From contig JAHEDG010000004.1 in assembly GCA_024641335.1 (NCBI GenBank), positions 1 to 64,000 on the forward strand: DNA of 64,000 nucleotides, written 5' to 3'. This document shows positions 1 to 8,164 of this stretch, one piece after another. The notes beneath the pieces were generated by a model. That model saw nothing but the letters and a program-made list of their open reading frames with translations. It did no database searches and was not told the origin of the DNA. Every line of letters starts with the position of its first letter. Positions within the stretch are counted from its first letter, which is position 1. The position numbers and the translations under genes are program-made. This DNA comes from Candidatus Zixiibacteriota bacterium (GTDB lineage Bacteria; Zixibacteria; MSB-5A5; UBA10806).

Positions 1-361
1 GCGACTGACGCTTGCCATGCCCCCCGGTCCACCAGGGAGCCAGCAATATCGAGGGAGTATGCCGCCGGATCAGTTCGGCCGCGATAAGCCTTGTTTCGTA
101 ACTATCCTGAAGACGGCAATCTCCCAAATCAAGATGGGCGGCGATCTCCGCCCCCATGATCGCGGCCGCTTCGGCGACCTCTTTTTTCCGGATCTCGACG
201 TTTCCGCCGGTACCCATCTCTCCCTGAGTCAGTATGACCACCCCGATTTTATAACCCCGCTTTTTGAGCTTGATAATCAAGCCGCCGCAACCCACTTCTA
301 TATCATCCGGGTGAGCCCCGAACGCTAATAGATCAAATCTCTTGTTTTCGACTGATTGCAT
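1..361 (-). CDS. PIG-L/LmbE deacetylase, BshB1-like (3' end outside window)
   Basis: The reading frame opens at the ATG at 359-361 and stays open to base 1, so 120 codons of the N-terminal half are present. It carries the signature AHPDD (about residues 16-20) followed by IEVGCGG, then LTQGEMGTGG and an LDLGDCRL strand. This is the metal-binding pattern of the PIG-L superfamily, closest to BshB1, which removes acetyl from GlcNAc-malate in bacillithiol synthesis. AHPDD supplies zinc ligands and the general base in the family. It follows the DA1-like gene on the same strand after about 100 bp. No other bacillithiol gene is visible, so the substrate is inferred from motif similarity only; other GlcNAc deacetylases share this fold. 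Confidence 0.85.
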   Translation of the reverse strand, partial: MQSVENKRFDLLAFGAHPDDIEVGCGGLIIKLKKRGYKIGVVILTQGEMGTGGNVEIRKKEVAEAAAIMGAEIAAHLDLGDCRLQDSYETRLIAAELIRRHTPSILLAPWWTGGHGKRQS

Positions 362-462
362 CTGATTTTTCCCCGATTCTGTTTTTGGATTCTCTACGTT
401 TATCCGGTTTGATTGACACACTCTTGCCGGCCAAAATCATTTTTCCGGATAAACTACCGAAT

Positions 463-1575
463 CTACTGATTTTTCATATAATCAAAAACCGCTTTCCTTC
501 CGGCCCTGCTCTCGATCTCGAGCATCTTATTCAATCCGTTGGAATATACGCTGCTGCCTTCGGTCATATTGGCGGCGAAGCTGTCGTAGCCGTAATACCG
601 GAGCGCGTAATAAGCGGTCCACTGGGCAAATCCCTCCCTATCGCTAAGACTCGCGTTGTTATCGCAATTTTCCGCCTGCCAGGCATGAGTAATCTCGTGA
701 GCCAATACCCAGATCAGGTCTTTCTTGCGCAGTCCGTACCTAACATAAATGTAAAATTTATCACCGATGCGGTAAAAAAGCCCGTTAAGATCTTTATTGG
801 AGCTTTTGCCTTTATCTTGAAGAAATTTCGAATCCCGAAGAGAGTAATCTATCGGATGCTTTATGGTCATACCCATATCCCCTTCGAGAAATCTCAAGGC
901 CATATCCTTAACGGGAGTAACCGACTCCGGCTGGAATAAAGCCTCGCTCCGGCAATCGCCGCAAAGATTCAGGCCATCATCGAGTTTTGTCCCGCCCGGT
1001 CCCGATGGCGCCCCGCAATCGGCGCAGGCCTGGTATCGAGCCACACAGTTCGAACAGAATTTCCTGCTCTGATCCCCCTCGAAATAATTATAGTTCTTTA
1101 AGATTATTCCGCGGCAGCTGTAACAACGCTGCGCCCCGGCCACGCATCGATCGCACAGTCCCGAATTGCCGATCGCTTCCGATGACTTGACCGGAATCCC
1201 GCATTCCAGGCATCGCGGCGACTTACTCTCGCACGAAAGACAAATATCGATTCCCAGGTCAGGATAAGAGCTGTAACCCCCGGTAATAGCCCGGCCGCAA
1301 AGAGCGCATTTACCCAGCTTGATATAGCAGTCGGCGCAAAAACTGATCTCTCCCACCCTGATTGCTGATTTGGTCAGTTTGCCGCACCCGGAACAAACCG
1401 AATATCTCGAATAACAATCCGCGCAGTAAACGGTATTACCAGGTCCCGCATAGTATCCGCCCGACGATTCCCGGCCGCAAAGATCACAGACCACAGTAGC
1501 TCCGAACACGGCTCCGGTCAACAAAATCAGACCAATTATTATAAGATGATATCTAATTAGAATCCCGGGCTTCAT
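463..1575 (-). CDS. Secreted LIM-like zinc-finger / DA1-like metallopeptidase
   Basis: A 370-residue protein with an N-terminal signal segment (hydrophobic residues about 7-25, cleavage near VFG-AT). Residues 28-215 hold a series of CxxC...CxxC modules (for example VCDLCG, CSGCGK, CALCG, CLECG, CYSCRG, CADCG) resembling tandem LIM/treble-clef fingers. The C-terminal third has a zincin motif HEITH (H293, E294, H297) followed by AW and a second acidic site, REGFAQW (E314). That order matches the peptidase domain of the plant ubiquitin-activated protease DA1 (HEMMHAW followed by EEG). The start has GGAG upstream and lies 12 bp after the isomerase-like gene, so the two are probably cotranscribed. 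A role as an exported or periplasmic metallopeptidase is inferred; no substrate can be read from the sequence. Confidence 0.8.
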   Translation of the reverse strand: MKPGILIRYHLIIIGLILLTGAVFGATVVCDLCGRESSGGYYAGPGNTVYCADCYSRYSVCSGCGKLTKSAIRVGEISFCADCYIKLGKCALCGRAITGGYSSYPDLGIDICLSCESKSPRCLECGIPVKSSEAIGNSGLCDRCVAGAQRCYSCRGIILKNYNYFEGDQSRKFCSNCVARYQACADCGAPSGPGGTKLDDGLNLCGDCRSEALFQPESVTPVKDMALRFLEGDMGMTIKHPIDYSLRDSKFLQDKGKSSNKDLNGLFYRIGDKFYIYVRYGLRKKDLIWVLAHEITHAWQAENCDNNASLSDREGFAQWTAYYALRYYGYDSFAANMTEGSSVYSNGLNKMLEIESRAGRKAVFDYMKNQ

Positions 1576-1587
1576 GACGATCTCCGT

Positions 1588-2400
1588 TCAATCGGGGTCC
1601 GGCTCCAAAGCCAGGTTTCGGAGGTATTCCAGCGATTTCAAAAGCTCGGTCTCAGGGAATATTTCGAGCACTGTATCTACGCCAATTGTATTCAGGATAT
1701 CGATATAAGCCGTCAGATTTACCCTGCCGCTGCCCAGGGTTTTGTGATCCCCGTTATCGCTGACATCATGAAGATGGGCCAGCCGTACATGCCTGATATT
1801 ATCCTGAAAAAATTTGATTATTCTGGTTTTATCCTGCGCGGGAAGAAGCTCCGTATGTCCGATATCCCAGACCAGTCCCAAACCGTCATCCTCGGCGGTC
1901 CGGGCTATTACATCGAGAAACTGCGGCGGGACAGCGTGAGTATTCTCAAAACAGATTTTAATCCGCCCGGCGGCGTGATCCAAAGCTCTCTTGATCGAAT
2001 CCTGAAAAAACCTGACATGCATATCCGGAAGCCGCTGCTCCATAAAAACAATCTTCCTCCGGGCGCTGGAATAAAACGCCAGTCGTCCCGGATGAAAGAT
2101 ATAATATTCCCCGCCCATATCCATGGCCAGATCGAGCATTTCGATATTCCGATCGATTCCGGCCCGGCGTATGCTTTCATGGCGGTTGAGCAGAGGGATA
2201 TCCGACGGGCCGTGGAAACAAAGACCCACCCCTTTATCTTTGTAAAGCTCCGATATCGCCCGTCGTTTCTCTTCAGAGAATTTTTCAGGAAAATGCCGGG
2301 AGGAATCGAGACTGATCTGGACCAGCTCGAAACCGTACTCGAAAGCGAATTCCGGGAAACGCTCCAGACCGTTTTCCATGGCGAACCCGGCAAAACCCAA
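1588..2400 (-). CDS. Sugar phosphate isomerase/epimerase-like TIM-barrel protein
   Basis: A 270-residue protein of the xylose-isomerase-like TIM-barrel superfamily (AP endonuclease 2 fold). Visible features are the first strand LGFAGFAMENG, the CFHGPSD strand with a metal-site His, YYIFHPG, the ICFENTH strand with a Glu ligand, LVWDIGH (Asp and His), VRLAHLHD and the terminal VLEIFPE. This His/Glu/Asp/His/Glu series is the divalent-metal set of the superfamily. The actual substrate is unknown. The start is uncertain: TTG at 2398-2400 has AAGG upstream; the frame is open further back into the neighbouring gene, and an internal ATG sits at 2377-2379. It lies between the secreted protein at 2433-3707 and the DA1-like gene in one minus-strand run. 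Confidence 0.8.
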   Translation of the reverse strand: MGFAGFAMENGLERFPEFAFEYGFELVQISLDSSRHFPEKFSEEKRRAISELYKDKGVGLCFHGPSDIPLLNRHESIRRAGIDRNIEMLDLAMDMGGEYYIFHPGRLAFYSSARRKIVFMEQRLPDMHVRFFQDSIKRALDHAAGRIKICFENTHAVPPQFLDVIARTAEDDGLGLVWDIGHTELLPAQDKTRIIKFFQDNIRHVRLAHLHDVSDNGDHKTLGSGRVNLTAYIDILNTIGVDTVLEIFPETELLKSLEYLRNLALEPDPD

Positions 2401-2432
2401 ACGACCCTTAAGGATATTTTTTAGTTTCCGAG

Positions 2433-3707
2433 CTATGTCTTCCTCTCCTTCTTCTTAGCCGCCGGGAAAAGGATATTATTTAATATCAATCTATAGCCGG
2501 GAGAATGTTTATGCAGCTTCAGTTCGGTAGGCGGATCACCGATCATATGCTGGTAATCCTCCGGATCGTGGCCGCCCAGAAAAGTAAATGTACCCTTGCC
2601 GTAGTTCCCGTGAATATATTTGGCTTCATTTTTACCGGGAGTTTCGGCCAGGATCGTAACGCTCTTTTTCATCAAATCTTTATTAAATGCTGTACATTGT
2701 CCCCAAAATCCATTGACAATATCTGTATGGTTTTGATTCAGCATAGTGGGTATCGGATCCCACTTGGCCGAAAAATCGAAAAGAGAAAAATAATCGGCTT
2801 CGGCGGTCAGACCCCGGCCCCCCCTGGTGGGTGACGTGTCTATATTGGAATGTTCGTAAATCGAAGGGTTGGTGACCAGATCGAAATTCTCGAATGCGTA
2901 TGTCCGGGAAAAATCCAGCTTCGATTTGTATTGAGGATCTATAGCGTCTCCGTCGAATTCCGACGGCACGATATCGGTATTCCACGCGGCCCTGGCGATA
3001 TCGTAAGTATCGGTAGCCGAACACATGGCGAATAAAAATCCCCCTTCGGCCACATACTTGTCTATCGCTTCGGCCACCATCAATTTCAACCTGGAGACCT
3101 TGGAAAAACCGAGCTCCCGAGCAGTCGTCTCATTCAGGGCCTTATCCTGTTTATACCAGATTGTCTCTCTGTAGGCGGCGAAGAATTTGCCATACTGCCC
3201 GGTGAAATCCTCGTGATGCAAATGAATCCAGTCATACTCGGAAAGCCTGCCGGCCAGAACGTCGGGATCCCAGATAACGTCAAACGGTATCTCCGCGTAT
3301 TCCAGCGCCAGGTTTACCGCGTCATCCCAGGGCTCATTCTTTCTGGATGGAGGAGCGTAAATGGCCACCTTGGGGGCTTTCTCCAGAAGAACGGTCTCCA
3401 TATTGTTATCCTCGATGGTCTTCTTTATAGATGATTCGGCAGCGCCGTCGATGATTTTAAAAGAGACCCCTTTGAGCCGGCAGGCCTCCGCCAGTTGGGG
3501 AAGATCGTCGGCTAAAAACGAACCGCCCCGATAATTCAACAACCATTCCACCGTGGTGCCGTACTGCAGACACCAATACGCGATTCCATAAGCCTTAAGA
3601 TGATCGGTCTGGGTCAAATCCATCGGTATAAGTATCTTTGACGCTTCAACCGGGGACGGATTGCCGGTCGCAATATATATTATAAGAAGAATCAGCGCTT
3701 TTCTCAT
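2433..3707 (-). CDS. Secreted protein of the family often labelled asparagine synthetase B
   Basis: A 424-residue protein with a short signal peptide (MRKALILLIIYIATG) and a C-terminal lysine-rich tail. The opening LIPMDLTQTDHLKAYGIAYW, then VEWLLNYRGGSF, is characteristic of a conserved family of Bacteroidetes-like genomes that databases often call asparagine synthetase B. I see neither the N-terminal Cys amidotransferase nor the PP-loop ATPase of real AsnB, so that name is probably a transferred error. The middle and end (EGGFLFAMCSATDTYDIA, YGKGTFTFLGGHDPEDY) look like a class I glutamine-amidotransferase/ThuA-like Rossmann fold. It is probably periplasmic with unknown function. Its TAG stop precedes the isomerase-like gene, with which it forms an operon-like run. 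Confidence 0.7.
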   Translation of the reverse strand: MRKALILLIIYIATGNPSPVEASKILIPMDLTQTDHLKAYGIAYWCLQYGTTVEWLLNYRGGSFLADDLPQLAEACRLKGVSFKIIDGAAESSIKKTIEDNNMETVLLEKAPKVAIYAPPSRKNEPWDDAVNLALEYAEIPFDVIWDPDVLAGRLSEYDWIHLHHEDFTGQYGKFFAAYRETIWYKQDKALNETTARELGFSKVSRLKLMVAEAIDKYVAEGGFLFAMCSATDTYDIARAAWNTDIVPSEFDGDAIDPQYKSKLDFSRTYAFENFDLVTNPSIYEHSNIDTSPTRGGRGLTAEADYFSLFDFSAKWDPIPTMLNQNHTDIVNGFWGQCTAFNKDLMKKSVTILAETPGKNEAKYIHGNYGKGTFTFLGGHDPEDYQHMIGDPPTELKLHKHSPGYRLILNNILFPAAKKKERKT

Positions 3708-4041
3708 CGTTTGTCCCTTTTCTTATCGTTTGATTAGTAAACGAGTTAAAGGCATCCCTTGTTCCATAACCACCCGAAACTCCAAAATAGCACCAAAAAA
3801 ATAATAGCGAAAGGTTTTTATGGGAACCGGACGCCCCCGAAGAACGTTATTTATGATAGTTCTATGACATGATAACGATTTTGAGATTCATTGTTAGATT
3901 AAAATTCGATTACTTTGTTCTTTTTCAATAAACTGTCGAGGACACTCAACAAATCGACAACCTGATTCTGACTGGAAGCAACAGCGCTACAACGGATTGA
4001 CTTCTTCGATCGACAACAGATTCGCATCAGCGCTATCCGAT
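3708..4041. other. Intergenic region without a supported gene
   Basis: About 330 bp between the start of the secreted-protein gene and the birA terminator. It should hold the promoter of the minus-strand run that begins at 3707, but I see no convincing -35/-10 pair. Short frames here overlap no recognisable motif. The plus strand of this region runs into a good T-tract terminator without an upstream plus-strand gene, discussed under findings. Confidence 0.5.
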
Positions 4042-4074
4042 AAAGGCGGGACGACAAAACCCGCCTTTTTTTTT
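4042..4074. terminator. Bidirectional rho-independent terminator after birA
   Basis: Stem AAAGGCGGG (4042-4050) with CCCGCCTTT (4060-4068), loop of 9, and nine T on the plus strand. Read on the minus strand, the stem is followed by TTTAT, 8 bp beyond the birA stop. Confidence 0.8.
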
Positions 4075-4082
4075 GGATTGAA

Positions 4083-5078
4083 TTATTTGCGCAAGGTGAT
4101 TTCGCCGGCCGCCAGGGTTCTGACCCCATCGCCGGTCCTGACCCGCAATCCGCCGTTTTCGTCAAAACCCAACGCCCGGCCCGCGTACTTTTTCTTACCC
4201 AGGCTGAAAGTGATCTCCCGACCGATCACCGCCGACCGTTTGACCAGTTCCGGGGCTATAAAACGTAATCCGTAACTGCAGAAATTTTTGTATGATTTTT
4301 CCAGATCCTGCAGCAGGCCTCGCAGAATATCTCCTCGGCTGTGAGTCTTCCCTGTTTCCACTGCCAGCGATGTCGCTTTCGACCGTAGGCGCAATGGAAA
4401 ATCGCTTTTCGGCGTATTAACATTTATGCCGATACCGAGGATAACATACGATACTCTATCGAGTTCTGCCGACATCTCTACCAATATCCCGGCGATTTTC
4501 CTGTTCGACAATAAACAATCGTTGGGCCATTTGATCCTGATATCCGATCCGGAAATTTTATTAAGAGTCCTGCTTATGGAAAGCGCCGCTACCAGCGACA
4601 GGGCCGGCAGCCTGGAATAAGGTATCTTGGGACGAAGGATCAGGGAAAAATAAAGACCTGTGCCTGACGGCGAATGCCAGGATCGCCCCAAACGTCCCCG
4701 GCCTTTGGTCTGTTTCTCGGCAATCACCAGAGTCCCTTCGGGCGAACCGGACTCGGCCAGCCGCCGGGCAGTCTCATTGGTAGAGCCGATACTCTTAAAT
4801 GAATGAATCTCCCTGCCTAAAGTCCCGGACTTAAGACCGCAATATATGATCGACGGCAGAATTTTATCTGGCAGGGAGTCGATGCTGTATTGCCGACCCG
4901 CTGAGATATCCACTCCTGATTCTTTCAGATGTTTGATAGCCTGCCTTAGATCTCTCTTCTCGATTTTCGTCAGCCTGGAGAGATGTGTAATGGTCAGGCT
5001 TTTCCCCTGGGATTCCAAAAGAACTCTCAGGATTTCGGCCTGAATATGATCGGATTCGCGTGCGGATATTTCGCTCAA
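4083..5078 (-). CDS. birA: Bifunctional biotin-protein ligase / biotin repressor BirA
   Basis: A 331-residue protein with the full BirA architecture. Residues about 10-65 form a winged helix (LTITHLSRLTKIEKRDLRQA). The ligase domain follows, with the ATP/biotin loop GRGRLGRSW and the SIGSTNETA entry strand, then KWPND and the GIGINVN strand, and a C-terminal SH3-like domain. It makes biotinyl-5'-AMP and transfers biotin to the carboxyl carrier protein of acetyl-CoA carboxylase; the HTH implies transcriptional control of biotin genes. Its start overlaps the nadC stop by 4 bp (ATGA), so the two are translationally coupled. A second, much more divergent ligase-like gene lies at 62833. Confidence 0.95.
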   Translation of the reverse strand: MSEISARESDHIQAEILRVLLESQGKSLTITHLSRLTKIEKRDLRQAIKHLKESGVDISAGRQYSIDSLPDKILPSIIYCGLKSGTLGREIHSFKSIGSTNETARRLAESGSPEGTLVIAEKQTKGRGRLGRSWHSPSGTGLYFSLILRPKIPYSRLPALSLVAALSISRTLNKISGSDIRIKWPNDCLLSNRKIAGILVEMSAELDRVSYVILGIGINVNTPKSDFPLRLRSKATSLAVETGKTHSRGDILRGLLQDLEKSYKNFCSYGLRFIAPELVKRSAVIGREITFSLGKKKYAGRALGFDENGGLRVRTGDGVRTLAAGEITLRK

Positions 5079-5923
5079 TCGATCACCATAAACGATAAAT
5101 CCAGAACAGGGGCGGAGTGGGTGATCTTACCTATCGATATGCGGTCCACACCCGCGGCGGCTATTTTTCGAATATTCTTGAAGTTAATATTGCCAGAAGC
5201 TTCTAATACCACTTGGGGCGCAATTCCTTTGGCCAGCTTCACCGCCTTTTTCAAATCTGCCGGTTTAAAATTATCCAAAAGAATATAATCGGGATCATGG
5301 GCCAGCGCCTGTTTCAATTCAGTCCGGTTTCTTACTTCTACCTCAATTTTGGCCCCGGTCTTTTTACTGTGAATCGAGGCCGCCTTAAGCGCGCTGTCAA
5401 TCCCTCCGGCGGCGGAAATATGATTCTCTTTAATAAGGTACATATCGTAAAGCCCCATACGGTGATTAGCCCCGCCGCCGTCTTTGACCGCCTTTTTCTC
5501 CCAGGCTCTCATGCCGGGCATGGTTTTTCTGGTATCCAGGATCACGGCGGGATAGCCGAGAATCGCTTCGGTGTAACGAGCGGTCAGCGTCGCCACTCCC
5601 GAAAGGTGCGAGATAATATTCATGGCGCTTCTTTCCCCTGTTAACAGGATATCGAGCGGCCCGACAACGCTGATTATCGTCTCCCCCGACGACACTCGCT
5701 GGCCATCCTTTTTGCCGGCCTTGAATTTGATTCCCGGCCGAAGAATCTCGAATACTTTTCTGAACGGGCCTGTGCCGGAAACAATTCCATCTTCCTTGGA
5801 GATCACAATTCCCTTTCCCATTCTTCCGCGGGGCACAAGGGCACGGGTAGTGATATCACCCGAGCCGATATCCTCGGCCAGGGCAAGTCTGATAATCTCG
5901 ATATCTTTTTTCGAATAGCGCAT
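5075..5923 (-). CDS. nadC: Nicotinate-nucleotide pyrophosphorylase (quinolinate phosphoribosyltransferase)
   Basis: A 282-residue protein of the usual NadC length. It converts quinolinate and PRPP to nicotinate mononucleotide, CO2 and PPi in de novo NAD synthesis. Visible signatures are LAEDIGSGDITT near the N terminus, ERSAMNIISHLSGVATLT, ILDTRKTMPGMR (substrate Arg/Lys loop), GGGANHRMGLYD with the conserved His-Arg, EVEVRN, ILLDN and VVLEASGNI. The ATG at 5923 has only a weak ribosome binding site. The histidine kinase gene diverges from it upstream, so the 90 bp between them must hold both promoters. No nadA or nadB is present in the window. Confidence 0.95.
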   Translation of the reverse strand: MRYSKKDIEIIRLALAEDIGSGDITTRALVPRGRMGKGIVISKEDGIVSGTGPFRKVFEILRPGIKFKAGKKDGQRVSSGETIISVVGPLDILLTGERSAMNIISHLSGVATLTARYTEAILGYPAVILDTRKTMPGMRAWEKKAVKDGGGANHRMGLYDMYLIKENHISAAGGIDSALKAASIHSKKTGAKIEVEVRNRTELKQALAHDPDYILLDNFKPADLKKAVKLAKGIAPQVVLEASGNINFKNIRKIAAAGVDRISIGKITHSAPVLDLSFMVID

Positions 5924-6013
5924 GGCTCTAATTTAGCAGCGTCTATGACGATGTCAATTGGAATTATATTGACATAAAAATAAGAGGCTCTCATATTGTT
6001 ATCGGAGGATATT

Positions 6014-7654
6014 ATGGCTGTTTCCTTAAAAACCCCATGTACACAGGAACAGATGAGCGGGAAGATATGCTGGCTTAACGGGTTCGCCGAAGATCATATC
6101 CCCACCGAACTCCAGGACGATATCCTTATCTGCAAGGACTGTCCGACTTTCAAGGAAACCATCAATCGGGCGTTCGGCCGAAGAACCGCCGATCAAACCC
6201 TGGGCCGGACCATCGCCAGACTTCTAATGCTTGTATCGGAAAGAACTTACCGTCTTCAGGAAACAAGCATTGAACTTAAATCGAAAGTAGAAGAACTGGC
6301 CCTGATTAAGACCATTACCGAGGCTGTGGTCAAAACCACCGATATCCATAAAGCCCTGAAAATCATACTTACCGGGGTCACCTCCGGACGAGCTTTCGGT
6401 TTCAACCGCGCGGGCATATTCCTGGTCGATGAACGTCACGAATACCTCTTGGGCAAGCACGCTGTAGGGCCGAAGAACAAACAGGAAGCCCTGGAAATAT
6501 GGAATAGGCTGACCGCCACGAGCCTCAATCAGCAAATCGAAAATATCCTCGACGAATCACCGGTGGAAACAGACTATCTACATAAAAGAGTCGAAAAAAT
6601 CAAAATTCCTCTGACCGATGAGGCCAATATTTTTATTCGGGCGCTGGCCGAAGAAAATCCGCGAATCTTTCGAAAGGGGTTAATACCGTCAGAGCTCGAA
6701 AATACCATCCGAGCCTATTTTGATTTTAATGAATTTGTGATAATACCTCTCAAGGCCGAGGGTCCATCCCTGGGACTCCTGGTGGCCGATAACTACTACT
6801 CCGGCCAGCCGATCACCGAATCGACCATCGACGCTCTTTATACGCTGGCCGTGGCCTGTACCACGCTTTTGGAAAATACGCTCCTGCACAGCCAGCTTTC
6901 CTTACGATTGAAGGAACTCGAGCAGGTCAACCGGCTTTTGAGGGAAAATCAAAATTATCTTATCCGGACAGAAAGACTGGCCGATATCGGCAAGCTGGCC
7001 ACAACCGTCGCCCATGAATTCAGAACCCCGCTTGTAACCATCGGCGGATTCGCCAGGAGGATGCTTCGAACGATCAAACCCGGCAATTCCGGGGGCCGGG
7101 AACTTAAAATCATCGCCTCGGAGGTCGACCGTCTGGAAATGATTACCGGGGAACTGCTGGAATACTCCAGGCAGGTCAAGCTCGATCTTAAACCACGCAA
7201 TCTCAACGATCTTGTCCGGCATTCTCTTGATTTAATGGAAGGGCAGCTGACATCCGGCGGAATAAAACTAAAAACAAAATTCAGCCGCGATAACATATAT
7301 TCCCGTCTCGACGACCGTCGGTTCAGCCAGGTAATTTTCAATATCGTCGGCAACGCGATCGAAGCCATGAATCGCGGTGGTATGCTGACTGTCAGCACCA
7401 GGCTCGATAACGATTTCGTTATTCTGGAAATCTCTGATAATGGGTGCGGGATCGATGTTGACGATAAAAGCCAGCTGTTCAATCTCTTCTTCACCACCAA
7501 ATCCCGGGGATCCGGCTTGGGACTGCCTATTTCGAAAAAAATCGTCGAAGACCACGGAGGATACATTAAGCTGGAATCTTCAGCGGGAGAGGGAGCTTGC
7601 TTTTCGCTGTTTTTCCCCCGGTTTATTGAAACAAAGGAGAACGCCGCTGAATAG
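6014..7654 (+). CDS. GAF-domain sensor histidine kinase with an N-terminal Cys motif
   Basis: I place the start at the ATG at 6014, six bases after GGAGG, rather than the upstream TTG at 5996. The protein is 546 residues with no transmembrane segment, so it is a cytoplasmic sensor. The first 45 residues carry four cysteines (C9, C19, C41, C44; the last pair CKDC) in a pattern suited to a metal or cluster. A helix and a GAF-like domain follow (about 85-290), with a large insert, then a dimerisation helix with the phospho-acceptor motif HEFRTPL and a GHKL ATPase domain with N box (NIVGNAIEA), G1 DNGCGID, FFTTK and GSGLGLPISKKIVEDHGG. The receiver protein 57 bp downstream is its likely partner. 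The signal sensed is unknown. Confidence 0.93.
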   Translation: MAVSLKTPCTQEQMSGKICWLNGFAEDHIPTELQDDILICKDCPTFKETINRAFGRRTADQTLGRTIARLLMLVSERTYRLQETSIELKSKVEELALIKTITEAVVKTTDIHKALKIILTGVTSGRAFGFNRAGIFLVDERHEYLLGKHAVGPKNKQEALEIWNRLTATSLNQQIENILDESPVETDYLHKRVEKIKIPLTDEANIFIRALAEENPRIFRKGLIPSELENTIRAYFDFNEFVIIPLKAEGPSLGLLVADNYYSGQPITESTIDALYTLAVACTTLLENTLLHSQLSLRLKELEQVNRLLRENQNYLIRTERLADIGKLATTVAHEFRTPLVTIGGFARRMLRTIKPGNSGGRELKIIASEVDRLEMITGELLEYSRQVKLDLKPRNLNDLVRHSLDLMEGQLTSGGIKLKTKFSRDNIYSRLDDRRFSQVIFNIVGNAIEAMNRGGMLTVSTRLDNDFVILEISDNGCGIDVDDKSQLFNLFFTTKSRGSGLGLPISKKIVEDHGGYIKLESSAGEGACFSLFFPRFIETKENAAE

Positions 7655-7711
7655 AAAGACAGACAGGCGAATAATACGCAAAATGAAATCAACTGAGGAA
7701 GCGGGGGTACT

Positions 7712-8077
7712 ATGTCGTCGATATTAGTGGTGGAAGATGAACGGCATTTGCTGGATCTTTATACCAGCGAATTCCAGGATATCGGTTTCTCGGTCAGATC
7801 GGCGGTTACCGGAAAGGAAGCCATCGAGAGCGTAAAAATACAGCGGCCCGATATAGTAATTCTGGATATCATGCTGGAGGATATGGAAGGGCTGGAAGTA
7901 CTCAACGAAATTAAAGCCCTCGATAAATCGATCCCCGTTATTCTCAATTCGGCCTATTCGATTTATAAATCCGATTTCACCAGTTGGATGGCTGATGATT
8001 ATATCGTCAAATCATCAGATCTGACAGAGCTGATAGACAAAGTCAAATCCATTACCGGCATAAGCAGCTTAAATTAG
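7712..8077 (+). CDS. Single-domain response regulator (CheY-like receiver)
   Basis: A 121-residue protein consisting only of a receiver domain: VVEDE acidic pocket, phospho-acceptor Asp in VILDIML, the Ser of LNSAY at the usual Thr/Ser switch position and the Lys of IVKSS. With no output domain it probably acts by protein contact or relays phosphate from the kinase just upstream. A strong terminator 40 bp beyond closes the two-gene unit. Confidence 0.92.
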   Translation: MSSILVVEDERHLLDLYTSEFQDIGFSVRSAVTGKEAIESVKIQRPDIVILDIMLEDMEGLEVLNEIKALDKSIPVILNSAYSIYKSDFTSWMADDYIVKSSDLTELIDKVKSITGISSLN

Positions 8078-8117
8078 GCAGTTAATCCAAATGCTGTTCC
8101 GCAGGCCGAAAACAAGA

Positions 8118-8144
8118 AAGCCCCGTCAGGTTCGACGGGGCTTT
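8118..8144 (+). terminator. Rho-independent terminator after the two-component genes
   Basis: AAGCCCCGTC (8118-8127) pairs with GACGGGGCTT (8134-8143) across a 6-base loop, followed by T. It lies between convergent genes and probably also serves the FG-GAP gene on the minus strand. Confidence 0.85.
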
Positions 8145-8164
8145 TCACTTAGCTTTATTTGGCT

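Noticed and set aside
17-939. Plus-strand frames opposite the deacetylase and DA1-like genes
   Set aside because: They are antisense to frames with clear motifs and show no known domain or ribosome binding site.
2433-3707. A true asparagine synthetase
   Set aside because: Neither the N-terminal Cys amidotransferase domain nor the ATP-pyrophosphatase loop is present, and the protein has a signal peptide.
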